A stretch of 64,000 nucleotides of DNA from Streptomyces sp. NBC_01224 (GCF_036002945.1 NZ_CP108529.1:7311001-7375000); one strand, 5' to 3'. Positions 33,793-42,069 are shown, numbered from the stretch's first letter. A program made the numbers and translations. Notes: generated by a model not told the origin, from the letters alone.

Positions 33793-34988
33793 GCCGCCGC
33801 ACCCGCCGCCACCGCCGCGCCCTGGGTGCGGTCTGCGCCGCCACCGCGTTCGTGCTCCTGCCCGCGGCGCCGGCCAGGGCCGATGCCATCCGGGACCAGC
33901 AGTGGGGCCTTCAGGCGCTCCACACCGATCAGGCGTGGCGGACCACCAAGGGCAGGGGGATCACCGTCGCCGTCGTCGACACCGGGGTCGACGGCAGCCT
34001 CCCCGACCTGGCTGGCCAGGTGCTGCCCGGCAAGGACATGATCGGCTTCGGTGCCGGCCGCGGCGATCGGTCCTGGGCCCGGCACGGCACCGCGATGGCT
34101 GGGATCATCGCAGGTCACGGCCATGGTGCAGGAAGCGGCGACGGAGTGCTGGGCATCGCGCCCGAGGCGAGGATCCTCCCGGTCCGGGTGATCCTCGAAG
34201 CCTCCGATCCGGCCCGTGCCAAGGCCCGGGAGTCGCGCGGTACGGCCCTCGCCGACGGCATCCGCTGGGCCGCCGACCACGGCGCCGACGTCATCAACCT
34301 CTCGCTCGGCGACGACAGCGAGTCGGCGCACCCCGATTCGGGCGAGGACGCCGCCATTCAGTACGCGCTGAAGAAGGGGGCCGTCGTCGTCGCCTCGTCG
34401 GGCAACGGAGGCGAGAAGGGCGACCACATCTCGTACCCCGCCGCGTACCCCGGCGTGATCGCGGTCGCCGCCGTCGACCGGTACGGCACACATGCCGCGT
34501 TCTCCACCCGACGCTGGTACGCCACCGTCAGCGCCCCCGGAGTCGACATAGTCGTCGCCGCCCCCGACCATCAGTACTACGTGGAGTGGGGCACCTCCGC
34601 CGCCTGCGCGTTCGTCTCGGGCGCGGTCGCGCTGGTCCGTGCCGCACATCCAGGACTGACGCCCGCCCAGATCAAGCAACTGCTCGCGGACACGGCCCGC
34701 AGCGCCCCGGCGTCCGGCCGTGACGACGCCCACGGGTACGGCATCGTCGACCCCGCCGCGGCGATCAAGGCCGGAGCCGAGCTCCGTCCCGCCGGCCTGC
34801 GTGCCGATTCCGCCGAGGCCGGATACCGAAAGCGGTACTTCGGCCCCGGCCCCAGCCCCGAGCACCATGACAGCAGCCCCGCAGGCTGGCTCGCCCCCGC
34901 CGCGGGCGGCCTCGGAGCGGTCCTGCTGGCTCTGGCCGTGGTGCTGTGGCGCGGCAGGGGCAACAGGCCGGCCACCGTACGGCGCTGA
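33789..34988 (+). CDS. Mycosin-like subtilisin-family serine protease
   Basis: A 399-residue S8 protease. It has a signal peptide (ALGAVCAATAFVLLPAAPARA) and then the mycosin-type start RDQQWGLQALHTDQAWR. The catalytic triad is Asp in AVVDTGVDG, His in RHGTAMAGIIAG, and Ser in WGTSAACAFVSG; the oxyanion Asn is in VASSGNGG. A C-terminal helix (LGAVLLALAVVLWRGRG) anchors it to the membrane. Mycosins process or regulate type VII (ESX) secretion, but no EccB-E or WXG100 genes are seen here. It is coupled to the proline-rich membrane protein upstream. Confidence 0.9.
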   Translation: MSRRTRRHRRALGAVCAATAFVLLPAAPARADAIRDQQWGLQALHTDQAWRTTKGRGITVAVVDTGVDGSLPDLAGQVLPGKDMIGFGAGRGDRSWARHGTAMAGIIAGHGHGAGSGDGVLGIAPEARILPVRVILEASDPARAKARESRGTALADGIRWAADHGADVINLSLGDDSESAHPDSGEDAAIQYALKKGAVVVASSGNGGEKGDHISYPAAYPGVIAVAAVDRYGTHAAFSTRRWYATVSAPGVDIVVAAPDHQYYVEWGTSAACAFVSGAVALVRAAHPGLTPAQIKQLLADTARSAPASGRDDAHGYGIVDPAAAIKAGAELRPAGLRADSAEAGYRKRYFGPGPSPEHHDSSPAGWLAPAAGGLGAVLLALAVVLWRGRGNRPATVRR

Positions 34989-35017
34989 ACGCGGCTCCAG
35001 CAACGCTCGGGCCGCGC

Positions 35018-35929
35018 TCACCGGGCGGCGTCGAGCACGCCCACCGCCGCCTTCGCCACCGACTCCACGAGCGCGATCCCCGTCTCCTTCGTCCGCTGCC
35101 CGCCCGAGAGCACCGCCACCAGATAGGTGCGGCCGTCCGCACTCACCCGCCCGATGCTGTTGATGTCCCACAGCCCGGTCGTCGTCCGGGGCATCCAGCC
35201 GTTCTTCAGCGCCCAACTGCTGCCCGCCGCCGACACCCCCCACTGCTGGTCGGCCTCGACCTGCCCCATCAGCCGCTGCAGATAAGTACGGGAACCCTCG
35301 CTCAGCTCCGATTCCGTACCGAACACCGCTTTCAGCAAAATCAGTTGATCTGCCGCCGTGGTCTGGGTCAGCCCCCACGCGTGCGCCGCCGTCGTCCCGG
35401 TCAGGCCCAGGCGTTCATTGGCCGCGTCGAGTGCTTTTGCCCCGCCGATCGCCCGCAGCAGCGCGGTGGCGGAGGCATTGTCGCTCCGCTCGATCATGGC
35501 CCTCGCGTGGCCGTGCTCGCCGTCGGTGAGCGCGCGCTTCTCGTCCTGGGCCCTGAGCAGCAGCGCCGCGAGTATGTCGACCTTGACGATGCTGGCGGTG
35601 TCGTACGCCCCGTCCCCGTAGACCGCCCGCGCCCCGATCCCGGTGTCCAGCACCGCGACGGACACCTCCGCGTCACCTACGTCGGTCAGCAGCGGCTCCA
35701 CCGCCGCGGCCAGCGCCGCGTCGAGATCCACCGTCGGCTCCTCACTCGTCGTTGCCGGGACCGGAGTGCTCCCGGCGGCCGGTACGGACGATACGGACGC
35801 CGTGGCGCGGGGAGCGTGATCCGACGACCGGCCGGCCAGATAGATGCCACCCGCGGCCGAAGCCGCCAGCAGGAGCACGGCCGTCACGGATGCGGACAGG
35901 GCGGAGCCGCGGAATCTGTTTCGGGACAT
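35018..35929 (-). CDS. Class A beta-lactamase-like serine hydrolase
   Basis: A 303-residue exported protein with an N-terminal signal or anchor helix (ASVTAVLLLAASAAGGIYLA). It has the class A core: SxxK in TASIVKVD, SDN in IERSDNASA, and a KxG-like KNGW in place of KTG. The Glu166 region is not clear, so it may be a D-Ala-D-Ala-type or other penicillin-binding hydrolase and not a true beta-lactamase. The start at 35929 is the ATG following the repeat region. It converges with the mycosin gene. Confidence 0.85.
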   Translation of the reverse strand: MSRNRFRGSALSASVTAVLLLAASAAGGIYLAGRSSDHAPRATASVSSVPAAGSTPVPATTSEEPTVDLDAALAAAVEPLLTDVGDAEVSVAVLDTGIGARAVYGDGAYDTASIVKVDILAALLLRAQDEKRALTDGEHGHARAMIERSDNASATALLRAIGGAKALDAANERLGLTGTTAAHAWGLTQTTAADQLILLKAVFGTESELSEGSRTYLQRLMGQVEADQQWGVSAAGSSWALKNGWMPRTTTGLWDINSIGRVSADGRTYLVAVLSGGQRTKETGIALVESVAKAAVGVLDAAR

Positions 35930-35977
35930 GCCCCGGACGCTAGGAACGGCACCTGAGGACAGGCTGGGTCCGACCTG

Positions 35978-36069
35978 TTGCCAGGGTAAGAAACCCCCGG
36001 TTGCCGGGGTAAGAAACCCCCAGTTGCCGGGGTAAGAAACCCCCAGTTGCCGGGGTGAGAAACCCCAGG
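35978..36069. repeat. Four tandem 23-bp repeats, each with a GGGGT/ACCCC dyad
   Basis: Units begin at 35978, 36001, 36024 and 36047. Copies 2 and 3 are identical, TTGCCGGGGTAAGAAACCCC followed by CAG; copies 1 and 4 differ by a few bases. Each contains GGGGT-AAGAA-ACCCC, a 5-bp inverted repeat. The array fills the gap between the divergent serine-hydrolase and SseB-like genes and ends 15 bp before the latter's start. An iteron-like operator is the likeliest role. Confidence 0.9.
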
Positions 36070-36084
36070 CACTACGCTCGCCCT

Positions 36085-36813
36085 GTGGCGCTGAAGAACA
36101 TTCCGGACCCCGGTTACTCCGACGACGACGGCACGGCCTCCCCGGCCCTGACCGCGGCACTCGCCGCCTGGGCCGAGGACAGGAAGGCCATCGGCCCGGT
36201 ACTCGAAGCTCTCAAGGGTGCCCGTCTCCTGGTCCCTGTCGTCGCCGTCCTGGGGGAGGTGGAGGAGGACGAGAAGGGGCTGCGTCGCGAGAAGACCAGT
36301 GACATGGCCGTCCCCACCCTTCAGGCGGGGGACCGTCGCGCCCTGCCCGCCTTCACCTCGACCGCCTCGCTGGCCCGCTGGGATCCGCAGGCCCGCCCCG
36401 TCGCCGTCCCCCTGCATCAGGCGCTTCAGGCCGCCGCGCACGAGAAGGCGGACACGGTCGTCCTCGATCTCGCCGGCCCGGTCGCATTCGAGCTGACCGG
36501 CTCCGCACTGCTCGCCCTCGCCGAGGGCCGCACCAGCGCCGATCCGCTGGACGACCCCGCGGTCACCGCGGCGGTACGGGACGCGGTCGCCGCCGAGCCC
36601 GCGGTGCTCCGCGCCCACCTCGGCCCCGGCCGGGCAGACGGCACCCTGGCCCTCGTCCTCGCACCCGATGCCGACCCCGCCGACGCGGCCCGCCGGGTCG
36701 CGGAACTGCTGGCGGCCGACGACGTCCTGCGCGCCCGCCTGGTGCGCGGCCTGGACCTGGCGCTGCTCCCGGCCGATGCGACCACGCCCGGTGAGGCCCT
36801 GTTCACGCGCTGA
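36085..36813 (+). CDS. SseB-like protein
   Basis: A 242-residue protein with an SseB-type N-terminal domain: LLVPVVAVLGE near residue 55, VPTLQAGDRRALPAFTST near residue 80, and VVLDLAGPVAFELTG. The function in actinomycetes is unknown. GTG at 36085 is used. There is no clear ribosome site, and a possible -10 (TACGCT, 36073-36078) lies 7 nt upstream, so the mRNA may be leaderless. The tandem repeats sit just upstream. Confidence 0.82.
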   Translation: MALKNIPDPGYSDDDGTASPALTAALAAWAEDRKAIGPVLEALKGARLLVPVVAVLGEVEEDEKGLRREKTSDMAVPTLQAGDRRALPAFTSTASLARWDPQARPVAVPLHQALQAAAHEKADTVVLDLAGPVAFELTGSALLALAEGRTSADPLDDPAVTAAVRDAVAAEPAVLRAHLGPGRADGTLALVLAPDADPADAARRVAELLAADDVLRARLVRGLDLALLPADATTPGEALFTR

Positions 36814-36904
36814 TCCCCGAGTCGGCCGCCGACTCGAAGTGCGGACGGCCGTCTCGTACCGGGTGGCCCAGCTGCTGGGCCCCGTCCGACGTCGGCGCGA
36901 CGAC

Positions 36905-36939
36905 GTGAGCCCCCTGCCCGGGAAGGGCGGGGGGCTCAC
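36905..36939. terminator. Bidirectional hairpin terminator
   Basis: GTGAGCCCCC (36905-36914) pairs with GGGGGCTCAC (36930-36939), with a further CCC/GGG pairing in the loop. It lies between the convergent SseB-like and DUF1844 genes. Three GTAAG-type short direct repeats follow at about 36948-36965. Confidence 0.78.
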
Positions 36940-36984
36940 GGTCGCCGTAAGTCGTAAGTCGTAAGAAAGGGAAGGCTGGCGGGC

Positions 36985-37347
36985 TCAGCCGAAGACGGGA
37001 CCGGTGTACTTCTCGCCGGGGCCCTGGCCGGGCTCGTCCGGTACGAGCGATGCCTCGCGGAACGCCAGCTGCAGGGACTTCAGGCCGTCACGCAGCGGAG
37101 CCGCGTGGAAGGAGCTGATCTCGGTGGTGCTGGCGTCCAGCAGGCCGGCCAGCGCATGCACCAGCTTGCGGGCCTCGTCGAGGTCCTTGTGCTCGTCGCC
37201 TTCCTCGGTCAGCCCGAGCTTCACGGCGGCGGCACTCATCAGATTGACCGCGACCGTCACGATCACCTCGACCGCGGGCACCTCCGCGATGTCGCGGGCC
37301 ATGTCGTCGAAGCCGGGGGAATCGGTGGTGGGGGTCGCGTCACTCAT
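36985..37347 (-). CDS. DUF1844 domain protein
   Basis: A 120-residue protein. The DUF1844 core is PAVEVIVTVAVNLMSAAAVK then LGL, with KDLDEARKLVHALAGLLDA; these are amphipathic helices that may lie on the membrane. Function is unknown. In Streptomyces and relatives this gene regularly lies just upstream of, and divergent from, infC, as here, so the pairing with translation genes is conserved in position. Confidence 0.88.
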   Translation of the reverse strand: MSDATPTTDSPGFDDMARDIAEVPAVEVIVTVAVNLMSAAAVKLGLTEEGDEHKDLDEARKLVHALAGLLDASTTEISSFHAAPLRDGLKSLQLAFREASLVPDEPGQGPGEKYTGPVFG

Positions 37348-37433
37348 GCGCCATACGATAGGCCCACTCCGGTGCCGCCCTTTCTGCGGGAGCGGTGGGC
37401 GAGCGCCGGTTCGCGCACGCCCGGGGGAGCTGC

Positions 37434-37734
37434 TAACCTTGTGTAACGACCGGCTGGGTACCTATGTGCTCGGCCCACAAGTGGAGGCTCCGATCTCCCA
37501 CCTGACCATCCTCCGGGACGGCAGGTCACCGGTCAGGTGGCGCCCATCGTTCCGTACGGACGATGGAGCCGCCCGATGCGCCCCGCGGTTGACCGCGGCG
37601 GTGTTCCGGTTTTCCAGGAGCCCCGCCTGTGTCCCGTCCGGGGCATTTTTGATGCGCTGGTGCGGTTGGTCTCACGAAACAGACGTTACGTGGCTGTCCG
37701 CCAGGCGGCCGCGTGGTGCTACCGAGGAGGATCC
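37434..37734 (+). ncRNA. Structured leader RNA of infC-rpmI-rplT
   Basis: About 300 nt precede infC without a gene. A possible -10 TAACCT lies at 37434-37439. The leader can form CCACCTGACC/GGTCAGGTGG (37498-37507 with 37531-37540), CCATCGT/ACGATGG (37544-37550 with 37560-37566), CCGCGG-TTGA-CCGCGG type (37583-37598), and a T-tailed hairpin at 37620-37650. In other bacteria the infC-L35-L20 operon is controlled by IF3 and L20; this leader is the natural place for such control. The exact start of the RNA is inferred. Confidence 0.55.
37620..37650 (+). terminator. T-tailed hairpin (attenuator) in the infC leader
   Basis: GCCCCG (37620-37625) and CGGGGC (37639-37644) close a 13-nt loop, followed by ATTTTT. 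This looks like an intrinsic terminator within the leader, 85 nt before the infC start. Confidence 0.6.
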
Positions 37735-38388
37735 ATCAGCGCCGAGCCCCGCATCAACGACCGGATTCGCGTTCCCGAGGTGCGACTTGTCGGTCCCAGC
37801 GGCGAGCAGGTCGGGATTGTTCCGCTTGCCAAGGCCCTGGAACTCGCACAGGAGTACGACCTCGACCTGGTCGAGGTGGCGGCGACCGCCCGTCCGCCCG
37901 TGTGCAAGCTCATGGACTACGGGAAGTTCAAGTACGAGTCGGCCATGAAGGCCCGTGAGGCGCGCAAGAACCAGGCGCACACGGTCATCAAGGAGATGAA
38001 GCTCCGGCCGAAGATCGACCCGCACGACTATGACACCAAGAAGGGTCACGTCGTCCGGTTCCTCAAGCAGGGCGACAAGGTCAAGATCACGATCATGTTC
38101 CGTGGTCGTGAGCAGTCCCGCCCCGAGCTGGGCTTCCGACTGCTTCAGCGTCTCGCTTCGGACGTGGAGGAACTCGGCTTCATCGAGTCCAACCCGAAGC
38201 AGGACGGCCGGAACATGATCATGGTTCTGGGCCCGCACAAGAAGAAGACCGAAGCCATGGCCGAGGCCCGCGAGGCCCAGGCCGCCCGCAAGGCGGAGCG
38301 TCAGGGTTCCACCCCCGACGCCGAAGCTGCGGGCGAGGCTGCCGAAGCGCAGTCCGAGGCTCCGGCCGAGACACCTTCCGAGGCGTGA
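37735..38388 (+). CDS. infC: Translation initiation factor IF-3
   Basis: A 217-residue IF-3. The N domain begins SAEPRINDRIRVPEVRLVG, the linker is Lys-rich, and the C domain holds KKGHVVRFLKQGDKVKITI and FRGREQSRPELG. A 35-residue Ala/Glu-rich tail follows the conserved end, as usual in actinomycetes. IF-3 binds the 30S subunit and rejects wrong start codons. The GAGGAGG at 37724-37730 points to the ATC codon at 37735 as the start; no ATG or GTG is suitably placed. A rare start lets IF-3 limit its own synthesis, as known for E. coli AUU. Confidence 0.93.
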   Translation: MSAEPRINDRIRVPEVRLVGPSGEQVGIVPLAKALELAQEYDLDLVEVAATARPPVCKLMDYGKFKYESAMKAREARKNQAHTVIKEMKLRPKIDPHDYDTKKGHVVRFLKQGDKVKITIMFRGREQSRPELGFRLLQRLASDVEELGFIESNPKQDGRNMIMVLGPHKKKTEAMAEAREAQAARKAERQGSTPDAEAAGEAAEAQSEAPAETPSEA

Positions 38389-38508
38389 CCTCAGGGGCCG
38401 CTACCCAGGCGGCCCCGGGTCTCCCCGGAATTCCCACCAAGATCTGACGCCCCTGCTGTCCGGTGCCCGCACCGCGAGGGGCGCCACTGACGAGGAGAGA
38501 ACGGCGCG

Positions 38509-38703
38509 ATGCCGAAGAACAAGACGCACAGCGGTGCCAGCAAGCGCTTCAAGATCACCGGCTCCGGCAAGGTGCTCCGCGAGAAGGCCGGCAAGCGCCA
38601 CCTGCTCGAGCACAAGTCGTCCAAGAAGACCCGCTCGCTGACCGGCACGGTCGTCGTGGCTCCGGCCGACGCCAAGAAGATCAAGAAGCTTCTCGGCAAG
38701 TGA
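38509..38703 (+). CDS. rpmI: Ribosomal protein bL35
   Basis: A 64-residue basic protein starting MPKNKTHSGASKRFKITGSG, with KAGKRHLLEHKS, the standard bL35 sequence and length. It belongs to the large subunit. It is the middle gene of infC-rpmI-rplT, 120 bp after infC, with GAGGAGAG before the ATG. Confidence 0.97.
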   Translation: MPKNKTHSGASKRFKITGSGKVLREKAGKRHLLEHKSSKKTRSLTGTVVVAPADAKKIKKLLGK

Positions 38704-38809
38704 GGTTCGGCCCCCGGTGAATCCGGGGGCACGACCTCGATCACACCGGGACCAATTCGTTTCCGGGCCGTGTGAGTCCAACCACGGCCCCGCTACAAGG
38801 AGTTAACAA

Positions 38810-39193
38810 GTGGCACGCGTCAAGCGGGCAGTCAACGCCCACAAGAAGCGCCGGGCAATCCTCGAGGCCGCCAGCGGTTACCGCGGTCAGCGCTCGCGCC
38901 TGTACCGCAAGGCCAAGGAGCAGGTCACCCACTCCCTGGTCTACAACTACAACGACCGCAAGAAGCGCAAGGGCGACTTCCGTCAGCTGTGGATCCAGCG
39001 CATCAACGCCGCTGCCCGCCAGAACGGCATGACGTACAACCGCCTCATCCAGGGTCTGAAGGCCGCCAACATCGAGGTGGACCGCAAGATCCTGGCCGAG
39101 CTCGCGGTCAACGACGCCAACGCGTTCGCCGCCCTCGTCGAGGTTGCCCAGAAGGCCCTCCCGAGCGACGTCAACGCCCCGAAGGCCGCCTGA
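38810..39193 (+). CDS. rplT: Ribosomal protein bL20
   Basis: A 127-residue protein starting MARVKRAVNAHKKRRAILE, with ASGYRGQRSRLYRKAKEQ and the globular end FRQLWIQRINAAARQNGM. It binds 23S rRNA early in assembly of the large subunit and acts as a leader-binding repressor of this operon in other bacteria. GTG start, with AAGGAG at 38798. It is the last gene of the operon and is followed by a strong hairpin. Confidence 0.97.
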   Translation: MARVKRAVNAHKKRRAILEAASGYRGQRSRLYRKAKEQVTHSLVYNYNDRKKRKGDFRQLWIQRINAAARQNGMTYNRLIQGLKAANIEVDRKILAELAVNDANAFAALVEVAQKALPSDVNAPKAA

Positions 39194-39220
39194 TCCAGGT
39201 CGCACTTCTTGGCTTCTGAG

Positions 39221-39255
39221 CCGGACCCGCAGGCGCTCGTCGTCTGCGGGTCCGG
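39221..39255 (+). terminator. Hairpin terminator after rplT
   Basis: Perfect 12-bp arms CCGGACCCGCAG (39221-39232) and CTGCGGGTCCGG (39244-39255), 28 bp after the rplT stop. There is no T-run. Confidence 0.82.
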
Positions 39256-39318
39256 TGCGTTGCACGACATGTTCCGTACGTCCGTCACCTCCGTATGCAG
39301 AGAGGCTCGCCGCCGACC

Positions 39319-40152
39319 ATGGGCACCCCCGAACTGATCTCCCCGCGATCGCCGCGCGTCACCGCCGCCCGGCGGCTGGCCAAGCGCAACTTCCGCGGCA
39401 AGGAGCGCAGGTTCATCGCCGAGGGGCCACAGGCCGTGCGCGAGGCCGCCGGGCACCGCGGCAGCGACGGCGAGGCGACGCTGATCGAGCTGTTCGCCAC
39501 CGTCGAGGCGGCCGAGCGGTACGCCGACATCGTCGATGCCGCCCACGCCGCCGGTGCCCGGGTGCACCTCGCGGACGGCGATGTGCTCGCCGATGTGTCG
39601 CAGACCGTCACCCCGCAGGGCCTCATCGGTGTCTGCCGCTTCCTCGACTCGCCGTTCGACGCGATCCTCGCCGCGAAGCCGAAGCTGGTCGCCGTCCTCG
39701 CCCACGTACGCGACCCGGGGAACGCCGGTACGGTGCTGCGCTGCGCCGACGCCGCGGGTGCCGACGCCGTCGTGCTCACCGATGCCTCGGTGGATCTCTA
39801 CAACCCCAAGTCCGTCAGGGCCTCGGTCGGCTCGCTCTTCCATCTGCCGGTCGCCGTCGGTGTTCCGGTGGAGCAGGCCGTGCAGGGGCTGAGGGACGCG
39901 GGCGTACGGATTCTCGCCGCCGACGGAGCGGGCGACGACGACCTCGACGACGAGCTCGACGCGGGGACCATGGGCGGGCCGACCGCGTGGGTCTTCGGCA
40001 ACGAGGCCTGGGGCCTGCCGGAGGAGACCCGGGCGCTGGCCGACGCCGTCGTGAGGGTGCCGATCCACGGCAGGGCGGAGAGCCTCAATCTGGCGACGGC
40101 GGCGGCCGTCTGCCTGTACGCCTCCGCACGGGCCCAGCGCCCGCGCCGCTAG
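39319..40152 (+). CDS. SpoU/TrmH-family RNA 2'-O-methyltransferase
   Basis: A 277-residue SPOUT methyltransferase. The N-terminal substrate-binding domain holds RRFIAEGPQAVREA. The C-terminal knotted domain carries the three motifs: RDPGNAGTVLRCADAAGADA (motif 1), FGNEAWGLPEE (motif 2) and VPIHGRAESLNLATAAAVCL (motif 3). It methylates a ribose in rRNA or tRNA using S-adenosylmethionine. The ATG at 39319 is preferred over 39295. Its stop shares the palindrome CTAG with the stop of the convergent PucR gene. Confidence 0.92.
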   Translation: MGTPELISPRSPRVTAARRLAKRNFRGKERRFIAEGPQAVREAAGHRGSDGEATLIELFATVEAAERYADIVDAAHAAGARVHLADGDVLADVSQTVTPQGLIGVCRFLDSPFDAILAAKPKLVAVLAHVRDPGNAGTVLRCADAAGADAVVLTDASVDLYNPKSVRASVGSLFHLPVAVGVPVEQAVQGLRDAGVRILAADGAGDDDLDDELDAGTMGGPTAWVFGNEAWGLPEETRALADAVVRVPIHGRAESLNLATAAAVCLYASARAQRPRR

Positions 40153-41336
40153 TCCACGGCCGCGGTCCTGGCCCGCAGGGCCACCGCGACCAGTGCCGCG
40201 TCGTCGGGGCGCCGGACGTCGCGGCCGGTCAGCTCGTGGAAGCGGGCGAAGCGGTGCTGGACCGTGTTGCGGTGGCAGTACAGCGCGGCCGCTGTGTCCG
40301 CGATGGAGCCGCTGCCGCGCAGATGCTCGGTGACGGTCTCCAGCAGACGTGTCGCCTCCGTCGCCGACACTCCGGGGCCGTCGAGACCACCCAGCACATC
40401 GGCGGCCAGATCCGTGCCGAAGTCCCCGGCCCGCCGCACCAGCACATCCAGCCAGCTGTCCTCCAGCAGCCTCGGTGAACGGGCGTCCGGCGGCAGCATC
40501 TGCGCCGTCGCGATGGCCAGCACAGCCGCCCTGGGCACCGCTGCGAGCCCGTTCGCCTGCGGCGAGACACCGCACGGGGTGGACGCGAGCCGGACCAGCA
40601 CCGACTGCCACGTGGTGCGCCGGCCCAGCTCCACCACCAGCACTGCGTCCCCGCCGACCGCCTGGTACTGCACCGGAGCACCCGCCGCGCGCAGCGCCGT
40701 CGCCGCCCGGTGCAGCCCCGAACCCTCCGCCGCCGGGGCCGCCGCGCACAGAAACGTGCCCGCGCCGTCGAAGCCCAGGGCCAGCGCCGCGTTCCGTACC
40801 ACCGTCGGGTTGTGGCCCTCGCTCTCCAGCAGCCGGGAGAACCACATCCGCCGCTCGTCCTCCTGGCGCCGGCCCATCTCCAGAACCGTGCGCTGATACG
40901 CCGTCATGATGCCCGTGACATGGGACTCGACGGCCTCCCACACGTGGTACGCGGACGTCACCAGCTCCGCCATGTCCTCCTGGTCCGCGCGCTGGACCAG
41001 CGCCGCCCACACCACCCGGAAGTCCAGCCGGGCCGCTTCCAGCAGCGAGTCCAGCGGGACGCCCTGGCGGGCCCGCTGCTCACCCACGCGCTGCGACACC
41101 CCGGCGATGTGCACGGGCACCGGGAGCTGCGCCACCGTACGCAGCAGCAGCTCGAACGCCTGCCAGGCGGAGCTGCGGAAATCGGCGTCCGGTACCCGGT
41201 CCGCATAGGCGCTCCGGACCGGATTGATCATCTCCATCCACTGGCCGATCAGACCGTCGATGTTGTCCAGGCACTGGCCCGCGAGCTCGGCGATCCGACG
41301 GGACGGGGGAGGGAAACCGGAATCCGGAGTGTGCAT
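40149..41336 (-). CDS. PucR-type helix-turn-helix regulator
   Basis: A 395-residue protein with a helical sensor-like N-terminus (residues 10-160), a GGDEF-like or CdaR-like middle region, and a C-terminal PucR HTH_30 domain containing GSIADTAAALYCHRNTVQHR near residue 355. The family controls purine, allantoin or GABA use. It is divergent from the urease-like operon, with a 121-bp gap, so it is probably its activator. The ATG at 41336 is used; the ORF continuing upstream is not coding. Its effector is unknown. Confidence 0.85.
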   Translation of the reverse strand: MHTPDSGFPPPSRRIAELAGQCLDNIDGLIGQWMEMINPVRSAYADRVPDADFRSSAWQAFELLLRTVAQLPVPVHIAGVSQRVGEQRARQGVPLDSLLEAARLDFRVVWAALVQRADQEDMAELVTSAYHVWEAVESHVTGIMTAYQRTVLEMGRRQEDERRMWFSRLLESEGHNPTVVRNAALALGFDGAGTFLCAAAPAAEGSGLHRAATALRAAGAPVQYQAVGGDAVLVVELGRRTTWQSVLVRLASTPCGVSPQANGLAAVPRAAVLAIATAQMLPPDARSPRLLEDSWLDVLVRRAGDFGTDLAADVLGGLDGPGVSATEATRLLETVTEHLRGSGSIADTAAALYCHRNTVQHRFARFHELTGRDVRRPDDAALVAVALRARTAAVD

Positions 41337-41457
41337 ATGACCAATGTAAGGGGCTGTACGGGTGATGTTTCGACGTTGGATCTGTGCTCGTTGCCCTTGA
41401 AGCTGAGGCAATCCGGAATCCCCCTCCGGGCCCACCGCATTCAGGGAGGTCCTGGCA

Positions 41458-42069
41458 GTGCATCTGACGCCTCGCGAGCAGGAGCGTCTCCAGCTGTTCA
41501 CCGTCGCCGAACTGGCCCGCCGCCGCAGGGCGCGCGGCCGGCGGCTGAACACGCCGGAGGCCATCGCGCTGATCTGCGACGAGGTGCTGGAAGCCGCCTG
41601 GGACGGGCTCGGTCTGGACGAAGTGATCGAGGTGGGCCGCTCCGTGCTCACCGAGGCCGACGTGATGGACGGCGTGGCCGACATCGTCACCGCCGTGCAG
41701 GTCGAGGCGCTCTTCCCGAGCGGCACCGCCCTCGTCGCCGTCGACCGGCCGATCGGCCCGGGGACACCCGACACCGCACCCGGTGCCGTACGGACCGCCC
41801 CCGATCCGGTCCGGATCAACGAGGGACGTCCGCGCACCACCCTCACCCTCCGCAACACCGGTGACCGTACGGTGTTCGTCTCCTCGCACTATCCGCTGCA
41901 CGAGGTGAACGCGGCCCTGGAGCTGGACCGGGAAGCGGCGCGGGGGCTGCGGCTGGACATCGCGGCCGGCACCGCGCTGGCCTTCGAACCGGGGGAGTCC
42001 CGGGTGGTCTCGCTGATCCCCCTCTCCCGTCACCCGCAGCACGCCCAGTCCGAGGAGCAGCGCGCATGA
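41458..42069 (+). CDS. ureAB: Fused urease-like gamma/beta subunit
   Basis: A 203-residue fusion. Residues 1-100 are a urease gamma subunit: HLTPREQERLQLFTVAELAR, LNTPEAIALICDEVLE and the DVMDGVADIV block. Residues 105-200 are a beta subunit with INEGRPRTTLTLRNTGDRTV and VSSHYPLHEVNAALELDRE. Fused subunits are known in several bacteria. The GTG start follows GGGAGG. Its stop overlaps the ureC start as ATGA. No ureD, ureE, ureF or ureG is in the window, so Ni delivery would have to come from another locus. Confidence 0.9.
   Translation: MHLTPREQERLQLFTVAELARRRRARGRRLNTPEAIALICDEVLEAAWDGLGLDEVIEVGRSVLTEADVMDGVADIVTAVQVEALFPSGTALVAVDRPIGPGTPDTAPGAVRTAPDPVRINEGRPRTTLTLRNTGDRTVFVSSHYPLHEVNAALELDREAARGLRLDIAAGTALAFEPGESRVVSLIPLSRHPQHAQSEEQRA

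Noticed and set aside
35978..36069. A CRISPR array.
   Set aside because: The 23-bp units are contiguous with no unique spacers and there are no cas genes.
36047..36078. A standard promoter TTGCCG (last repeat) with TACGCT for the SseB-like gene.
   Set aside because: The spacing of 20 nt is too long for a confident call; only the -10 is mentioned as a possibility.
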